A stretch of DNA of 64,000 nucleotides from Sweltsa coloradensis. Lineage: Eukaryota > Arthropoda > Insecta > Plecoptera > Chloroperlidae. The position numbers and the translations under genes are program-made. Where the stretch lies: contig JAMZAV010001276.1 of assembly GCA_024449915.1 (NCBI GenBank), positions 248,001 to 312,000 of the forward strand, written 5' to 3'. Under the pieces are notes generated by a model. That model made no database searches, was not told the DNA's origin, and worked only from the letters and a program-made list of their open reading frames with translations. Positions 11,314-32,460 of this stretch are shown in pieces. The stretch's first letter is position 1. The number at the start of each line of letters is the position of its first letter.

Positions 11314-12593
11314 CTTAACTGCATTAGAGTATTTATATGTTTTTTGTTTTTTTTTCACTTTTTCTTTACATCGTTCGTCTGAAACAAGTATCTATGGTCT
11401 GAAAGAATCATACAACAAAGTGTGATTTCAAAATTTTAAGAGGGGTCGCTGAAGCTGGCGCAAAGACGAGTTTAGACGCTCAACTTTTATTTTTTTTTAT
11501 TTTTTTTGGGGGGGGGGGGTAAACTGTTAACAACATATGTATCATATTTCACAACAACCTTAATATATGAGATCCAGTACGCGTATTTTTAGACTAATCC
11601 ATCGATTTTGAATAAAAAATCAAGAAATCTCCATAATTTATTCAATTTTGGTGAACTTCGGGAATTTATTCCAAGTGTGCAGATTTTTTTAAATACAAAT
11701 TTTCATGCTGGATATCAACGTTTTCAACGCCTTAGCGCGACCATTTGAGTTGGGCCAAGCTCAGCGTCCCCTCATAACGCTGAACTAAACGAAAGGGTGT
11801 AATGGGTCAAAGGCCAAAGATCAAGGGTGTTATTGTATTGCGAAAAATTCTAACCCTTATAAGATCCATGGACTATTAAGTAAGGCACTTAGTATACAAC
11901 ACTTGCAACATAAAAACACTTTAAAACAGCTAAAACAATATTTTTAATGCATTTTCATAACAAAAGCACATATTTAAATGTGTCATATTATGGCTGTGGT
12001 GGGTGGGGAAAAGGGCATAAGTCAATAATGGCGAATTTTCAGGAGTTGAGTTGTGTCCCTTTTCCCATAGGTGAATTTGCGTTATTGACTTATATCCATT
12101 GCACCAATGCTAACATAGCCTATTACAAGGAAGATTCATGACGTGCCACTTTTTATAACACGGAAGAAGAACAATTGAGGAAAAAATGTTACAGGTTAAA
12201 ACCGCCTAAATTTGACTTGTGACCCTTTTCTCGCCGTCCACAGTGGGTGCAAACCACAACGCCTTACGACAATTTGACCACTCTTTTAAGTGACACAAAC
12301 TAAACATATAAATTCTTTTTTTTTAAATGGTTTGTCCTAGATCATTTAATACTTTTAATCTGATAGTTAGTTAAACATTCTGATTAGCAATATTACCTGT
12401 TGCCGTTGGATGTATTCTTCTTTGGTTGTGGTGTCTTGAAACAAGCGACCTATATACAAAGTTATAAAAACGTTGAATAAAAACATAATTCGAATTTGGT
12501 TCAGGGTCTATTGTTTTTGTCTGGGAGGTCATAACAGTCAAATATTTAAATCCATTCAAATTAATATTAATCTAATTACACATACTGTTCTGC

Positions 12594-12790
12594 AGCGGTT
12601 TAGCCGCGGTCGTTTAGCCGCTTCCCACTCGAACACCGAAATTAAGCAACCTCGGGCGTGGTCAGGGGGAGAGTGGGTGACCGCTCTGCCCTGAGACACA
12701 CGTATATCGCTGGCTAGAGCAGGCGGAGGGTTCGAGAGCTAGTGTAACGGCTTCTTTCTCCTCGACATCTGCTCGGCAGTCCGGGTTAGT
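12594..12790 (+). repeat. 5S rRNA-derived SINE
   Basis: AGCGGTTTAGCCGCGGTCG, then CACTCGAACACCGAAATTAA, GCAACCTCGGGCGTGGTCAG and GAGAGTGGGTGACCGCTCTG, which parallel the 5S rRNA internal promoter region (TCGGAAGCTAAGCAGGGTCGG type). A shared non-5S tail TAGAGCAGGCGGAGGGTTCG follows. Confidence 0.6.
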
Positions 12791-12797
12791 AGTTTGG

Positions 12798-13062
12798 CGG
12801 GAAACGCCCAAGTCGTTGTTAGACGAGTGAGCGAGTCATGTGTTGAATATTGTCTTTTAAGTTTGAAAATTATATTGGTAAAAATAATTCTGTTTTTAAG
12901 TTCAGTTGGTATAAGGGCGCGTCAACTGTAAGGCCATAATGCGCCACTCTAGCTTATGATAGGCTATGGAGGCCTTTGGAGGGGGAAGAAAGGGAATGTT
13001 ACCGGTTGCTCAACACATGGCTCACTCACTCGTCTAACAACGACATTGGCGCTTTTCTAGTT
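12798..13062. mobile_element. MITE related to 321-619
   Basis: Ends GGGAAACGCCCAAGTCGTTG and CAACGACATTGGCGCTTTTC, each followed inward by GACGAGTGAGCGAGTCATG or its complement and TGTTGA/TCAACA. The interior has AATGCGCCACTCTAGCTTAT. Confidence 0.58.
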
Positions 13063-13469
13063 CGTATTGATTCGAAACAATTATCGTATATATTGACCCC
13101 GGCCGGAGTTCGAGCCCAGTCGGAGTACATTCAAACGAAACTTTCTTTTAATCAGTAACTATGTCTTTAAAGCTGCCTTATGCTTCAAAACCAAACTATG
13201 AATCTACCAAGTTAACGGCAGACAGAGAACTATATTTCTTAATTTAATTGTGGCCTTTGCTTTAATCGTGGTTATATAATTGTTGTATTTCATTTTTTGT
13301 ATAAACATAGTAAATAAAATCGTAATATTATTTCACACTTCATTGTTATTATTGCATTAGAGAGGTAAATGTGCAATATTTTACACCTTTATTCCTCCTT
13401 TAATAAGGAAAACAATTTGGTCTTGCACCTAAACCTTGTCCCTGATTGGCCTAGTTAATTTTAGCCAGA

Positions 13470-14105
13470 TGCCACGTTTTTGAGCGCAATCGAATGATTA
13501 TTTCTCATGAAAATCGCAATTTTACGATTTTTTTTCGTTTTTCTTATTTTTTTCTGTTTGTATTTTTGTGTGTTTGTTAACACGATTGTTAAAGATTGTC
13601 TAAACCGATACTCCAATTACGATGAAATTTTCTGGAGGCCTTTGAAATCTTTAAACTTAGAACTGCCACGTTTTTGAGCGCAATCGAAAAATTATTTCTC
13701 ATTAAAATTGCAATTTTACGATATTTTTCGATTTAAAAAAAAATCTTCGACTTATAACACCTACATTCTTTATCCGATTGTAATGGTTTTTTCACAGAAC
13801 CTTAATTTTATGTATTAATATATTCGTGTGAAATTTGAGTGCAATCGAAAAATTATTTCTTGTGAAAATGGCAATTTTACGATTTTTTTAGATTTTTAAA
13901 ACATTCTTCGACTTATAACACCTACATGCTTTATCCGATTTTAATAATTTTCTCACAGAACCTTTAAATTCATGAATTAAAATATTGTTGTGAAATTTGA
14001 GCGCGATCGAAAAATAATTTCACATGAAAATCTCTATTTACGCTTTTTTCGTTTAAAAAAACATACGCTCATCCAACAACGCGCCTGAAAAAGCGTTTGC
14101 GAAGC
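13470..14105. repeat. diverged tandem array of ~165-bp AT-rich units
   Basis: Three or four repeats built on GAGCGCAATCGAAAAATTAT, CATGAAAATCGCAATTTTAC and TTCGACTTATAACACCTACA. The array ends at CGCTCATCCAACAACGCG, the subterminal phrase of the CTAGGAAAACGC elements at 27630-28372 and 32872-34069, so it is probably a broken member of that family. Confidence 0.5.
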
Positions 14106-14169
14106 TTCCTAGTCGTAGAGAGTTCTAAAGATGGTTATTCTATCAACTTCTCGGAATTCCGCCACCCTG

Positions 14170-14355
14170 TGTTTAACAATAATGGTGGGTTGTTAGGTTA
14201 TTAAAGTTTAGGGCAATTTTAAAGGATGTTTAAGAGGACTCAATCCGGCATTCGACTAAACGACTGAAGTTAACCTTGGGAAAGACTTTCAGTAAGGATT
14301 GCAGTAGCGGGATATGAACCCGCGACCTCCTGCATCAGATTTGTATAATTGAGCG
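14170..14355 (-). repeat. tRNA-derived SINE (GAGGACTCAATC family)
   Basis: Minus copy: GAGGACTCAATCCGGCATTC, CTTTCAGTAAGGATTGCAGT, then reversed B box GGGATATGAACCCGCGACCT. A better preserved copy is at 47735-47957. Confidence 0.5.
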
Positions 14356-14656
14356 GTAGAAAGCGAAAAACTTTCTTTTAAACAGTGTTTTCTCCTGTGT
14401 AGTCAAATTGAGTCTTTGCTACGCTAATCAAAACCAAAAACCAAAACCTTGATCAAAAGATTTATAAACATGTTATATATTCTATGTATTTATATTAATT
14501 ATTTTTTGCTTATATATTTTTGCCAGGCCCAAGACTGATAATAACTTGTAACCATAGCAACCAACAAATTGTTTTTCAATTTCCCCTAGAGTATAATATT
14601 TAATTTATTATTTGTCAGGAGAATATTTTCCTGTTAAATGTATGAATTTTTTTTTG

Positions 14657-15020
14657 GGATTAAGGATGCGTCAACCGTTAGGTCATAATGCACGACTCTA
14701 ACCTAGGGGATATGGGATGGAGAGGCTCCTGCTAGTCGGAACCAGCCAGGGGTTTAGGGGGAGGAAAGCGGGTTCTCACGTCGCGGTCGTCATTGTCTGT
14801 GTCATCGTTCGTGGTGTCATTGTCATCATCATCGTCGAGGGGTCGTCAAGGGAAGGGGGCAAGGTCCCCGACGACGATTGCCAGAGCTCGCCTCTAGTTT
14901 CGGGGAGTAAAATAATACCCTTCTCTCAAGCTGATGTTTGCGATGTGGACTTTTTCTCTTGAATCGCATTTTACGATAAGCAGAGCCATGCCGTGGGCCA
15001 ATTCTACCCCGGGCCCAGAC
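14657..15020 (+). repeat. SINE-like repeat with CATAATGC phrase
   Basis: Second copy of the 10400-10765 family, with GGATGCGTCAACCGTTAGGT at the start and CCCCGGGCCCAGACG at the end. Confidence 0.5.
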
Positions 15021-15029
15021 GTTGTTTTA

Positions 15030-15810
15030 TTTATTTATTGATTGATCAAATACAGCATTTCTGCCATTTTACATTGAAGAAGGATACAATAAATTTGAAA
15101 ACATAAACATCAAATTCAAAGATATATAAATTCAAAATATCAAAATTGGCCCTCAAGGGGGATTCACAAGCACTTTTTCCGTTAAGTAAAACTCATTTCA
15201 ATCACAGTAGTTTCTTCGATCAATAATTTTGGATAACCTTCCTCTTGATCCTTCATAATGTCCATTCTTTATAGAATCCAAATTCTTATATCATAACGAT
15301 TTGAGTAACGTCATTATTACAATAAATTAATAATCATCTTGAAGAAGCAGCAATTTTTCGAAAAGATGTGTCTTTACCGGGGATCAAACCCAGGCCAGTC
15401 ATGATCAAAACCTCACATCATCATTAGATTCTAAAATCGATAATAATTTTTCCACTTTTATCATGACCGTGTCACCATGGCGTACGTGACAAAAGTCATG
15501 AATTTTACAACCAGACAACCTTCAAATTGACAACCTTGAGGTCACAGTCTCTTTGAACTTGTTATACATCGCATGTGTGTCTGATATCTCGCAATTTTTT
15601 ATGTATGTATGATTCCGATGATTTCGGACGGAAGTTGAAGTGATATCATCTTGATAAGATCTGATTCATTTCAAATCACGCTACAATATGTGCGTGTCAC
15701 TTGTATTGCAACAAGTAGATATCAGTTTCTGAAATGACCATGAACATGTTCGTGTTGGGAAGACAGGATGTTCTGGGCTGTAAATTGTCCACAAAGTTTC
15801 CTTTTTTATG
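15030..15810. other. AT-rich unassigned sequence
   Basis: No gene or repeat boundary recognised. Begins with a TTATTTATTGATTGATCAAAT phrase common in the window. Confidence 0.35.
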
Positions 15811-15814
15811 ATAA

Positions 15815-15882
15815 AATTGACCTAACCCAACCAAACATGACATAACCTAACCTAACCTTACATAGCTTAACCTAGCCTAACA
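15815..15882. repeat. interstitial CCTAA (TTAGG) telomere-like tract
   Basis: Several CCTAA units, some degenerate, e.g. ATAACCTAACCTAACCTTA. TTAGG is the ancestral arthropod telomere repeat. Confidence 0.5.
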
Positions 15883-16246
15883 AAATAATAACAACCCAAC
15901 TCAATATTTAATACAATCCAAAATTTAAAAGTCCATCCCAACAGGGAATTTTGTAGTTTCTGGGTTGCATTAAAAATTAACAGTTCCACCTTCTGACGTG
16001 CTCCCCCACTAATTAAATCAAGACATAAACCCAACTCAAGGCCCAGTTCCCGAATCTTTAAAACAGCTCTTAGACATTTCCTTTGCAACCAGCTCCAAAA
16101 TAACTAATTTGTTAATGTATTTATCCATAACAGAACAAAGTTCCAAAGATGTATGGATTTGATGATACATGGATTTGAGAAAGATACAAGCTGGGGCCAT
16201 ACACCTATATACGATTTAACCCTAAGCTAAGGAAGGCTTAAAGCAT

Positions 16247-16505
16247 TGATTGTATAGTGGTCCCAACGAAAGAATGCAGGTGGCTCGAAAATGTTTTTCC
16301 AACCTAACAACTTTGTCAATTCTATTCACGCTAGCTCAGCGTGGATCTAGCACACGGAGGAACTCTGTGATCGAGCACAGATAAATTTTGCTTGCGTTGG
16401 TAAAATATATTTCTCTTTCATACACAAAGGCGACATTCCATTTACCGCGTATTCAATCTACCCCCACCACTACCAAGCATCTGCATTCGTTGGAGTAAGT
16501 ATATA
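16247..16505. repeat. ~260-bp dispersed repeat, copy 1
   Basis: Nearly identical to 38065-38320: ATAGTGGTCCCAACGAAAGA, AGCTCAGCGTGGATCTAGCA, CACACGGAGGAACTCTGTGA and TACCAAGCATCTGCATT. Class unknown. Confidence 0.6.
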
Positions 16506-16890
16506 ACTGTATTTGAGAGCCGTAGTACCTATTCGTAAAACATGTCTTCTCGTGGCCATCTCCATTACCACGATGGACACTATTAACCCTTTTTGATTTG
16601 TGATTGACTAGGGTTAAAATGGTGAGCAGGGTAAAACGTTGCACATGAATCCGGCCTCGGAAAAGAGCCATGAAACTGCACCGTGGACAAGTTGACCATA
16701 AGAAATAACAACAAATAAAATCTCCATTCCACTTAATATCATGGATTTTCATCAAACGTATTATTTGTATGTCACGAAACAAACACCATAGAAATCAAAC
16801 TAACCTTCATCATATTTCCAATTAACATTGAAAATGGCGCCCAACGTGGGGCATGTTCAAGTGTTCACATCCCGCACGCGATCTGTCAAG

Positions 16891-16926
16891 GTTGTCTAGC
16901 AACACGTCGCACGGTTGCCTAGCAAC
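16891..16926 (+). promoter_or_regulatory. two RFX X-box sequences
   Basis: GTTGTCTAGCAAC (16891-16903) and GTTGCCTAGCAAC (16914-16926) both fit the X-box consensus RYYNYY-N-RRNRAC. They are on the same strand, 23 bp apart, and 18 bp upstream of the TATA box of the odorant-binding protein gene. RFX factors bind X-boxes and in insects drive genes of ciliated sensory neurons. Binding here is inferred. Confidence 0.5.
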
Positions 16927-16943
16927 GGCAGGACTTCAGGGGG

Positions 16944-16981
16944 TATATAAACCCCGGGATCTGCTAGAGAAGAGCATCAGT
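16944..16981 (+). promoter_or_regulatory. core promoter: TATA box and TCAGT initiator
   Basis: TATATAAA at 16944-16951 is followed about 30 bp later by TCAGT at 16977-16981, the arthropod initiator. The ATG of the odorant-binding protein follows 41 bases downstream. Confidence 0.72.
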
Positions 16982-17021
16982 CAACAGGTCTCCAGCTCAA
17001 CAGTCGACACTAACAAGTAGA

Positions 17022-25632
<8,611 letters not shown>

Positions 25633-25639
25633 TATATAT

Positions 25640-27040
25640 GTATATGATAAACCACCAGTCTTGGTAAAACCCGTCCACCAAATAAGATAACCAGCAGAAC
25701 TCGCCACCGAAAGGTAGCAGTCACACGTCCCACCCCTACCAAGGACGTTGACCACCTACAACCAAACGTCGGTGGAGCCAGTTCCCCGTCACTATTGAAC
25801 CGTATGAAGAAAAAGAGAGACGTTCCCAAATAAGAATCCACACTGAACAATTTCTTGATATAAGTATTGTTCTGCGTTGACATTCACTAAATACAAATAA
25901 CTAAAAACTTGATAATTTGTACAGCTAGTATTACTGTATTAGTAATCCTATCCTCAAACTACCAGTCCACTCGAAACTAGTAAGTTCATCGTACTGCACC
26001 AATTTTTAATGAATTAGTCCATTAATAATATCTTTAAAGTTTCACATTTAAATGTATCAAATGTTAAAGTAGATTTATTAATTTATGAAATTTTAATTGA
26101 AATTTTAAATTTTACAAAAAATAATAATAAATATTATTACACAACAAACTCTACTTAAACAATTTTATTCCTACTTTAGCCGAAGAATAAAGAAAACGAA
26201 ATATAAAGTAAATGCATGCCTTTTTCTCTCCTCAACTTTGACTAAATCAGACCGGGCTTCCCATTTATTATGTATCCCTTTCAGTCCCTTGCTACACAAA
26301 CGTGTAGGTAGGGTTTTTGAATTTGTATTGCTCTAACTAATAGGGTTTTTCAATTTGACCCAATTTTTTAAAATAAATCTGAGGAATTTAAAAAAAAATC
26401 CCCATGTCAATAGGACAAAAAGGGAAATTGTAAGAGACAATTGAAAATACAAATTCGTGAAAAAGGCTAAAAATTGAAAAAATAGGTTTTCCCAGAAATT
26501 TTGTAAATCTATAGTATTGCTATTATTTGAGATACAAAAAAAAACAAAAACTGTCAAAAAATTCACAAAAAAATCTAGTTTTAGGAATGTTTTTTCAAAT
26601 TTGAATTTCTACCTAAAATGAAGCTTTTATTCAAAAGACAAAATTTCCAAAAATTTCTTTAAAAACGCAATAAAAAAAATTTGTAAAACAATAATTTTGA
26701 TTAAAATATCTTGGGTGTGAAATGGATGTATTGGAATGAAAAATCAGTTATCATAATACTCTCCAATATAGTATACAAGAAATAGACAGAAATGTAATGT
26801 GTTTATCTTCATAGCTCAGATGGTAAGATTATTTACCAGGACAGTAAAGGTCCTGGGTTCAATCCACGAAGGAGTTTTTTTGAAATTATGTTTACATGTA
26901 ACCATATAAAACCACACCACGGTTTTTAGTTTCTGTTACCACGTACATAAAAAATATTTAATAATAATATAGGCCCTACTATAAGTAATAACATAAGAAT
27001 AAGAAATAAGTGTTATGTACATAGTATGTTTAAAATATTT
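25640..27040. other. AT-rich sequence 3' of the OBP gene
   Basis: No gene seen. 26300-26740 resembles the piggyBac-type interior at 9480-9988 in inverse orientation. 26814-26881 is tRNA-like (GCTCAGATGGTAAGATTATT, GGTTCAATCC) but has a non-canonical anticodon loop, so it is read as a SINE relic. Confidence 0.35.
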
Positions 27041-27629
27041 GTATCTTCATTAAGCGAGCGAAGCGAGCGTTTCCATTTGACTCTGCCGGAAAAATTTGTC
27101 ACTCGTTTTGTTTTTTGTTTTTTTGTTTGTTTGTTTTTTTGTTTGTATGTCTCGCCATAACGTTCGAACGGAGGCTCGGATCGAGTTGAAATTTTGACCA
27201 CCCGCAAGCTTTGTTCTCGATTGAAGCATTAGTTTTGTGGCAAAATCGTTCAAAAAGTTAAAAAGTTACATTAAAGTTAATCGAAAGTTTTTTTTTCAAA
27301 CTAACCGGCGACAAAATCTGAGATAGCCAAATCATTTAGAATGTCCGTCCGGTCACGAATATGTTAATTTTAGTTTGATCCGATAAGTAGTGTAGATGAA
27401 AATTACATTATAACAAAAGTAACGTTGCCATGGCAACGAAAAGACGCGCGAAGTTTCTAATGCACTGCCACCTAGAAGTAATCAAAATACTTTCGAGGAA
27501 GCAGTCTATTATTTGTCACCAAAGAGTTTAAATATTTTTCCCAATGAGTCAAGGTCCTCTAGATGGCGGTGGATTTTATCCACAAAGTAAAGATTTACAT
27601 ACGGGTTTACCCAAATACCTTGGCAATAA

Positions 27630-28144
27630 CTAGGAAAACGCTTAAGTCCCGCCGCGTTGTTGGATGAGCGTAATTGGTGAATTGAGCTGCCATGTGTTTT
27701 GCGGATTTTCTGTTGTTCTGGGAAAAAATCAGAACTTTGTTGAATTTTTTTTTTAAATTAAATCAAATTAAATAAAAAATTAACTTATTTATTTTTAATT
27801 AATCGTAATTTAAAAAAAGGAAAAAATCGTAATATTGAAATTTTCATAAGAAATAATTATTCGATTACGCACAAATTTTACACGAATATATTAATTCTTA
27901 AAATTAAGGTTCTGTGAAAAAATCATTATAATCGGATAAAGCATGTAGGTGTTATAAGTCGAAGAAATTTTTTAAAAATCGAAAAAAATCGTAAAATTGC
28001 GATTTTCATGAGAAATAATTTTTTGATTGCGTTAAAAAACGTGGCAGTTCTTAGTTCAGAGATTTCAAAGCCCTCCATAAAATTTCATCGCAATCGGAGT
28101 ATCGGTTTAGCCGGAATCGTGTTAACAGACAGACAAAAATACAG

Positions 28145-28176
<32 letters not shown>

Positions 28177-28372
28177 ATTCCGGATTTTTTTCTCCAGTGT
28201 AGTGAAATGGAATCTTCGCTTCGTTCGCTACGCTCATCCAATAAATAATATCGGAAACATGGCCCTGTGGACAGCGAACGTCGCAAATTTTAAAATTTAA
28301 AAAAAATGTGCATTGTGGGTCTAGCTATAGCACGTGCTCGCTTATCAACGCGTCCAACTGAGCGTTTCCTAG
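27630..28372. mobile_element. element with CTAGGAAAACGC ends
   Basis: Left end CTAGGAAAACGCTTAAGTCC with GCGTTGTTGGATGAGCG; right end GAGCGTTTCCTAG with ATCAACGCG. The interior has GTGGCAGTTCTTAGTTCAGA, AATCGGAGTATCGGTTTAGC and a poly(A) run at 28145-28175. Confidence 0.55.
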
Positions 28373-28585
28373 TAATTATAATATTATATTTGCTAGGTTG
28401 CGAAATTGAGTATATTTTAATAAAAATGTATAATATCAAGTTTAACGATTGAAGAAGATTTGGGAAAATCATTCGCTCGTATATCGAACACGGGACCTCC
28501 CGAATGAGAGCCTCTCGCTCACGCGTTCGCTTGAGCCACATCTGTCGGTTTCGTACACGTTTGTAAAACCGCAGTTATGTTTATT

Positions 28586-28900
28586 TGGATTAAGGGCGCG
28601 TCAACCGTTAGGTCATAATGCGCCACTCTAGCCTAGGGGATATGGGGAGGAGAGACCCGCTGGTCAGAACCAGCTAAATGTAGGGAGAGAAAAGGGCGGT
28701 TTCTCACGTCGTGGTCGTCGGGGAGGTCGTCAAGGGAAGGGATGAGTTCCTCAACGACGACTCCCAGAGTTCGCCCCTAGTTTAGGGAAGTAAAATACTC
28801 CCTTACATCTGATATTTGCGCGATAAATTTTATCTCTTTCCTCACCTCTTACGATTAGCAGAGCCATGCTCTGGGCTAAATTCTTCCCGGGGCCCAGACA
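28586..28900 (+). repeat. SINE-like repeat with CATAATGCGCC phrase
   Basis: Third copy: TGGATTAAGGGCGCGTCAAC at the start, CAGAGCCATGCTCTGGGC and GGGGCCCAGAC at the end. Confidence 0.5.
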
Positions 28901-29852
28901 AGGGTAAACCTAACGCTAATCAGATGCATTTCATTGTTTGTTGCTGATAATTGACAAGGGTCAGGTCAATGTGTTGACGAGTCTATATGAACTGTCCTGT
29001 GTAAACAGCGCAACAGCTTGGACCATGACCCTACATGCGCATGTAAATATAGTGTTGTTGATGCAAAGACAAGATGTTATAGCTGCTGCTGGCGCAGAGC
29101 CAAACACTTAGGAGATAACGCGCCCGGCTCAACGATAGCGCACTAGACTCTGCACTGGGTTCCGGGTTAGATAGAGTAGGAGACAGGAATGAATTCGGCT
29201 CAAGTTACTATTTTTTAACTAATTGGATGAGTGAAAAAAATAACTTTGTTTTTTGTATTCAGTTGTTTGTTTTTCTCTACCGGGCAAACGGCATATGCGA
29301 TCTTAATGAAAATTGGAGGAGACCTTCGAAATCTCTTACCTTAGATCTGCCACGTTTTTTGGTACAATCGAAGAAATATTTCTCATGAATATCGTACTTT
29401 TTTATGTTTTCCGATTTTTAATACGATATTTTCGTGATATTTGGGTCGATTCATACAAAACGGGTGGAGCTACAACGTTCATATTTTACATTGACATTAA
29501 GGTAATGGTGATGGAATGCCTTTTGAATCAAAAAGTTGAAACAGTTAGCCCGAATTTATAGAAATAAAGGTCATAACCCTTTTACAGGTGTAATTAACAA
29601 GTAATTATAAGTAGAATTTTAACAACAATCACCTACAATGCGTACAAAAAGCATGTCTTTGGGCCACAAGATATTTTACATTTTATTGTTAATTGGTATT
29701 ACCATAGCAATTAATACTACTTTATAAAAATGATCCTAATTTAACAAAAATCATTTTGTATGGAACTTGAAAAGTAATGAGATCCCACTTTATACAAAAA
29801 AACGTAGTAATCATTGGACAGAATTATTCAAAAAAGCTCATCCATCAACGCG

Positions 29853-30265
29853 ACTGGTTCGTTGGTTTTGTGGTTAGCCTACCTGCTTCCAATGCTAAAT
29901 GTCTAGGGTTCGATTCCCGCTAAAGTCAAAAGTTTTTTAACTTCTGATTTGGACTTTAGTCCATCAGTTCTTGTATTAGGAATTTGTAAACGGTGACTTT
30001 GGAGCCGTCCTAGCAACGAGGCACATAATAAATGTAAAGTAGTTCTTAATCAACCTTGTTTATTCTGGCGTTGATCCGCGGGTGTTCGCACTGTCCATAC
30101 CATTGATTGCTATATTTCCTATTTAATATATCGATCTTTTGGTTGGTTTTCGTTCACTCGTCGATTGCGTCGGGGCCTACAGGGTTGTCTTGGTCACTTT
30201 GGTTTACTGTCCCCCACTGAAAATCAGTTGTGTGACTGAGTGGGTAGACTCTTAATACGGATTTA
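29853..30265 (+). repeat. ~410-bp tRNA-derived SINE, full length
   Basis: Head with GTTCGTTGGTTTTGTGGTTA and CTAGGGTTCGATTCCCGC; tail CTGAGTGGGTAGACTCTTAA. Confidence 0.7.
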
Positions 30266-32460
30266 TTTATTTATTTTATTTAATGCGTTAGCTTAGCGGC
30301 CTAGTAATTAATTAATGTACATTTACTACTGACTTCGATGTATACTGGTCTGTTCGGGAAGAGAACGCCCAATTTCAGAGTCATCCTTTGTAAACTTACC
30401 TAATTGTTTTTAATGTCTCATCTTGTTTTATGTTTTTATTATTGTTAAAATAGTATTTTTTGAGGGATGACGAGGATCGCTAAAGTGTTCCCTGACAGCA
30501 AACGATCCTTGTATGTTGTCATCCTTTGCCGCTTGCGGAGAATATTGTTAAATAAGTGTTCTGGTGATATTAAAAAAGGAAATTCACTACATTTCTAGAC
30601 TTAGCACTTTTAACATCCAAAGTTTCACCGGAAATGTTTGAAACGTTGGAAAGTTGTTTATAAAGGATCTATATACGCATGTTGAGTTCAGAGAACATTC
30701 AAATTATTGTCTATTGCACTATCTTTGAAATAACTATAAAAAAAACCATTTGCGGTTTATCTACGGTCAGTAACAATAAAACATATATATATATATATAT
30801 ATATTTATTAAAAATGTGCTCTGATCGCGACAAATACACAATATTGATCTAGATAGATCTAGATAGATCTATATCAAGATAAAGCTTCAAAGTGACTCAG
30901 AAAAAACTCTTTATTAACACCTCTTTTTCTCGAGCGAGGCAACAGTCTTTTATTCTTTTAAATTTATTTTTTATGTTTGCCACAAAAAGGTTTATTTGTA
31001 TATTTTTTTAATTGTTAAATAACAATTGCCATTTTTGAGTCTAATTATGAGTTTATCTTCGTACAATTAGGTACATTTTTCATTTTGATATAGAAGTACA
31101 CTTTTAATTAATTCCATTTCTTTTATCATTGTAAAATAAATTTAAATTGCTTTATGCTCGGCAGTTAAGAGTCCCTTAATTTACATCATATGTATATGAC
31201 TGTGTATAATGTTGTCATAAAATTTCGCATTTTTATCTCATTATATGTCCATCTTTTTACAATTACGTGCATTTTTCATTTTGGTTGTGTACAATTCCTA
31301 TACTAGTTTCTCTTTCATGAATATTTGACATGCCAATATAGATTTAATGTGTTTTATAATGCGCAGTTTAGAATGATCCAGGCCCCATATGAAATGAAAT
31401 TAAAATAAAATGCTAGTTGAATGAATGGAGCCGGATAGCGGCTGCCAGAGATGACGATGTGATTGTGAGGTCGACCTTAGACCCGGAGGTCAGGAGAGAG
31501 AGAGAGAGAGAGAGAGAGACCGAGTTATCAATTGACAGACTGGTCAGTAACAACGAGAGCACCAACAATAGAGCAGCGAACCAGGCAAGTAGTGCAAATT
31601 ATATCTATAGGTTTAAGTCTGCTTGCATGTATGTAGATAGAGAGATTTGATTGTTTTATTCGAACAGGCAATGTTTTACATGCACAGTCACAAAGATACA
31701 ACAAATACAAATAAGCGACAAATATGAATGAAACAAATTTCAGAAATATCGCATAGTTGACTTATAAGTATAACAAAGCAGAACATAAGATGTATGTGAT
31801 CACATTGCTTGCACAGTATATTGACTATGTTGACGTAAATAAATCGTATAGGCCTAGATAAACAAAATCAAAATAAGAAAATAGTACATGATAAATAGAA
31901 ATAGAATAGATAAACTTCTTTATTTTCCAAGTGGTGTTAAGGCCAGCTGGGCCTTTTCTTCCATCCAGACTTTATAATTTAAATATATTTAAAATTTGTT
32001 AGTAACAATTTACAACAAAATATTTTATAATTTACATTTACATTTTATATAGTGCATTTACTAATAATATACATTAATTTTGTATAATGCATATTGTAGG
32101 TAGATGAATGTGTGTGTAATTAGTTATACAAACTATTATGGCATTTTCTAAAATATATATAAAACTTTAGTTTTGGAGTAAGAACATCATAAAAATAGTC
32201 CCTTTCAGAAGACCAAACTAGGATTGAACATTTTTTTCTATCTAAATCTTTCATTGAGTATTCTTGTGGACCAAGATTGGAGACAAATGTTTAAACTAGG
32301 CCAATGTCGCTGCTTTGAGAGGCTGAAAGGTTTAAAACAATTATTATATTAAAAAATTGAGAAAAGTGCAAATAATTATAATTAAGGGGAGCCTGGAGCC
32401 CACTGTGTACTAAGGTACAGGCGCACTAATTCTGGGGGTTGAACACTCTAATTATAAGTT
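30266..32460. other. intergenic sequence upstream of the selenoprotein gene
   Basis: AT-rich. Holds a (TA)n tract at 30782-30803 and a (GA)n tract at 31494-31519. A non-coding first exon of the selenoprotein gene may lie here but is not visible. Confidence 0.35.

Noticed and set aside
26814..26881. tRNA-like sequence
   Set aside because: A and B box-like and an anticodon stem TTTAC/GTAAA, but the anticodon loop lacks the conserved T before the anticodon and the acceptor stem is poor; probably a SINE head.
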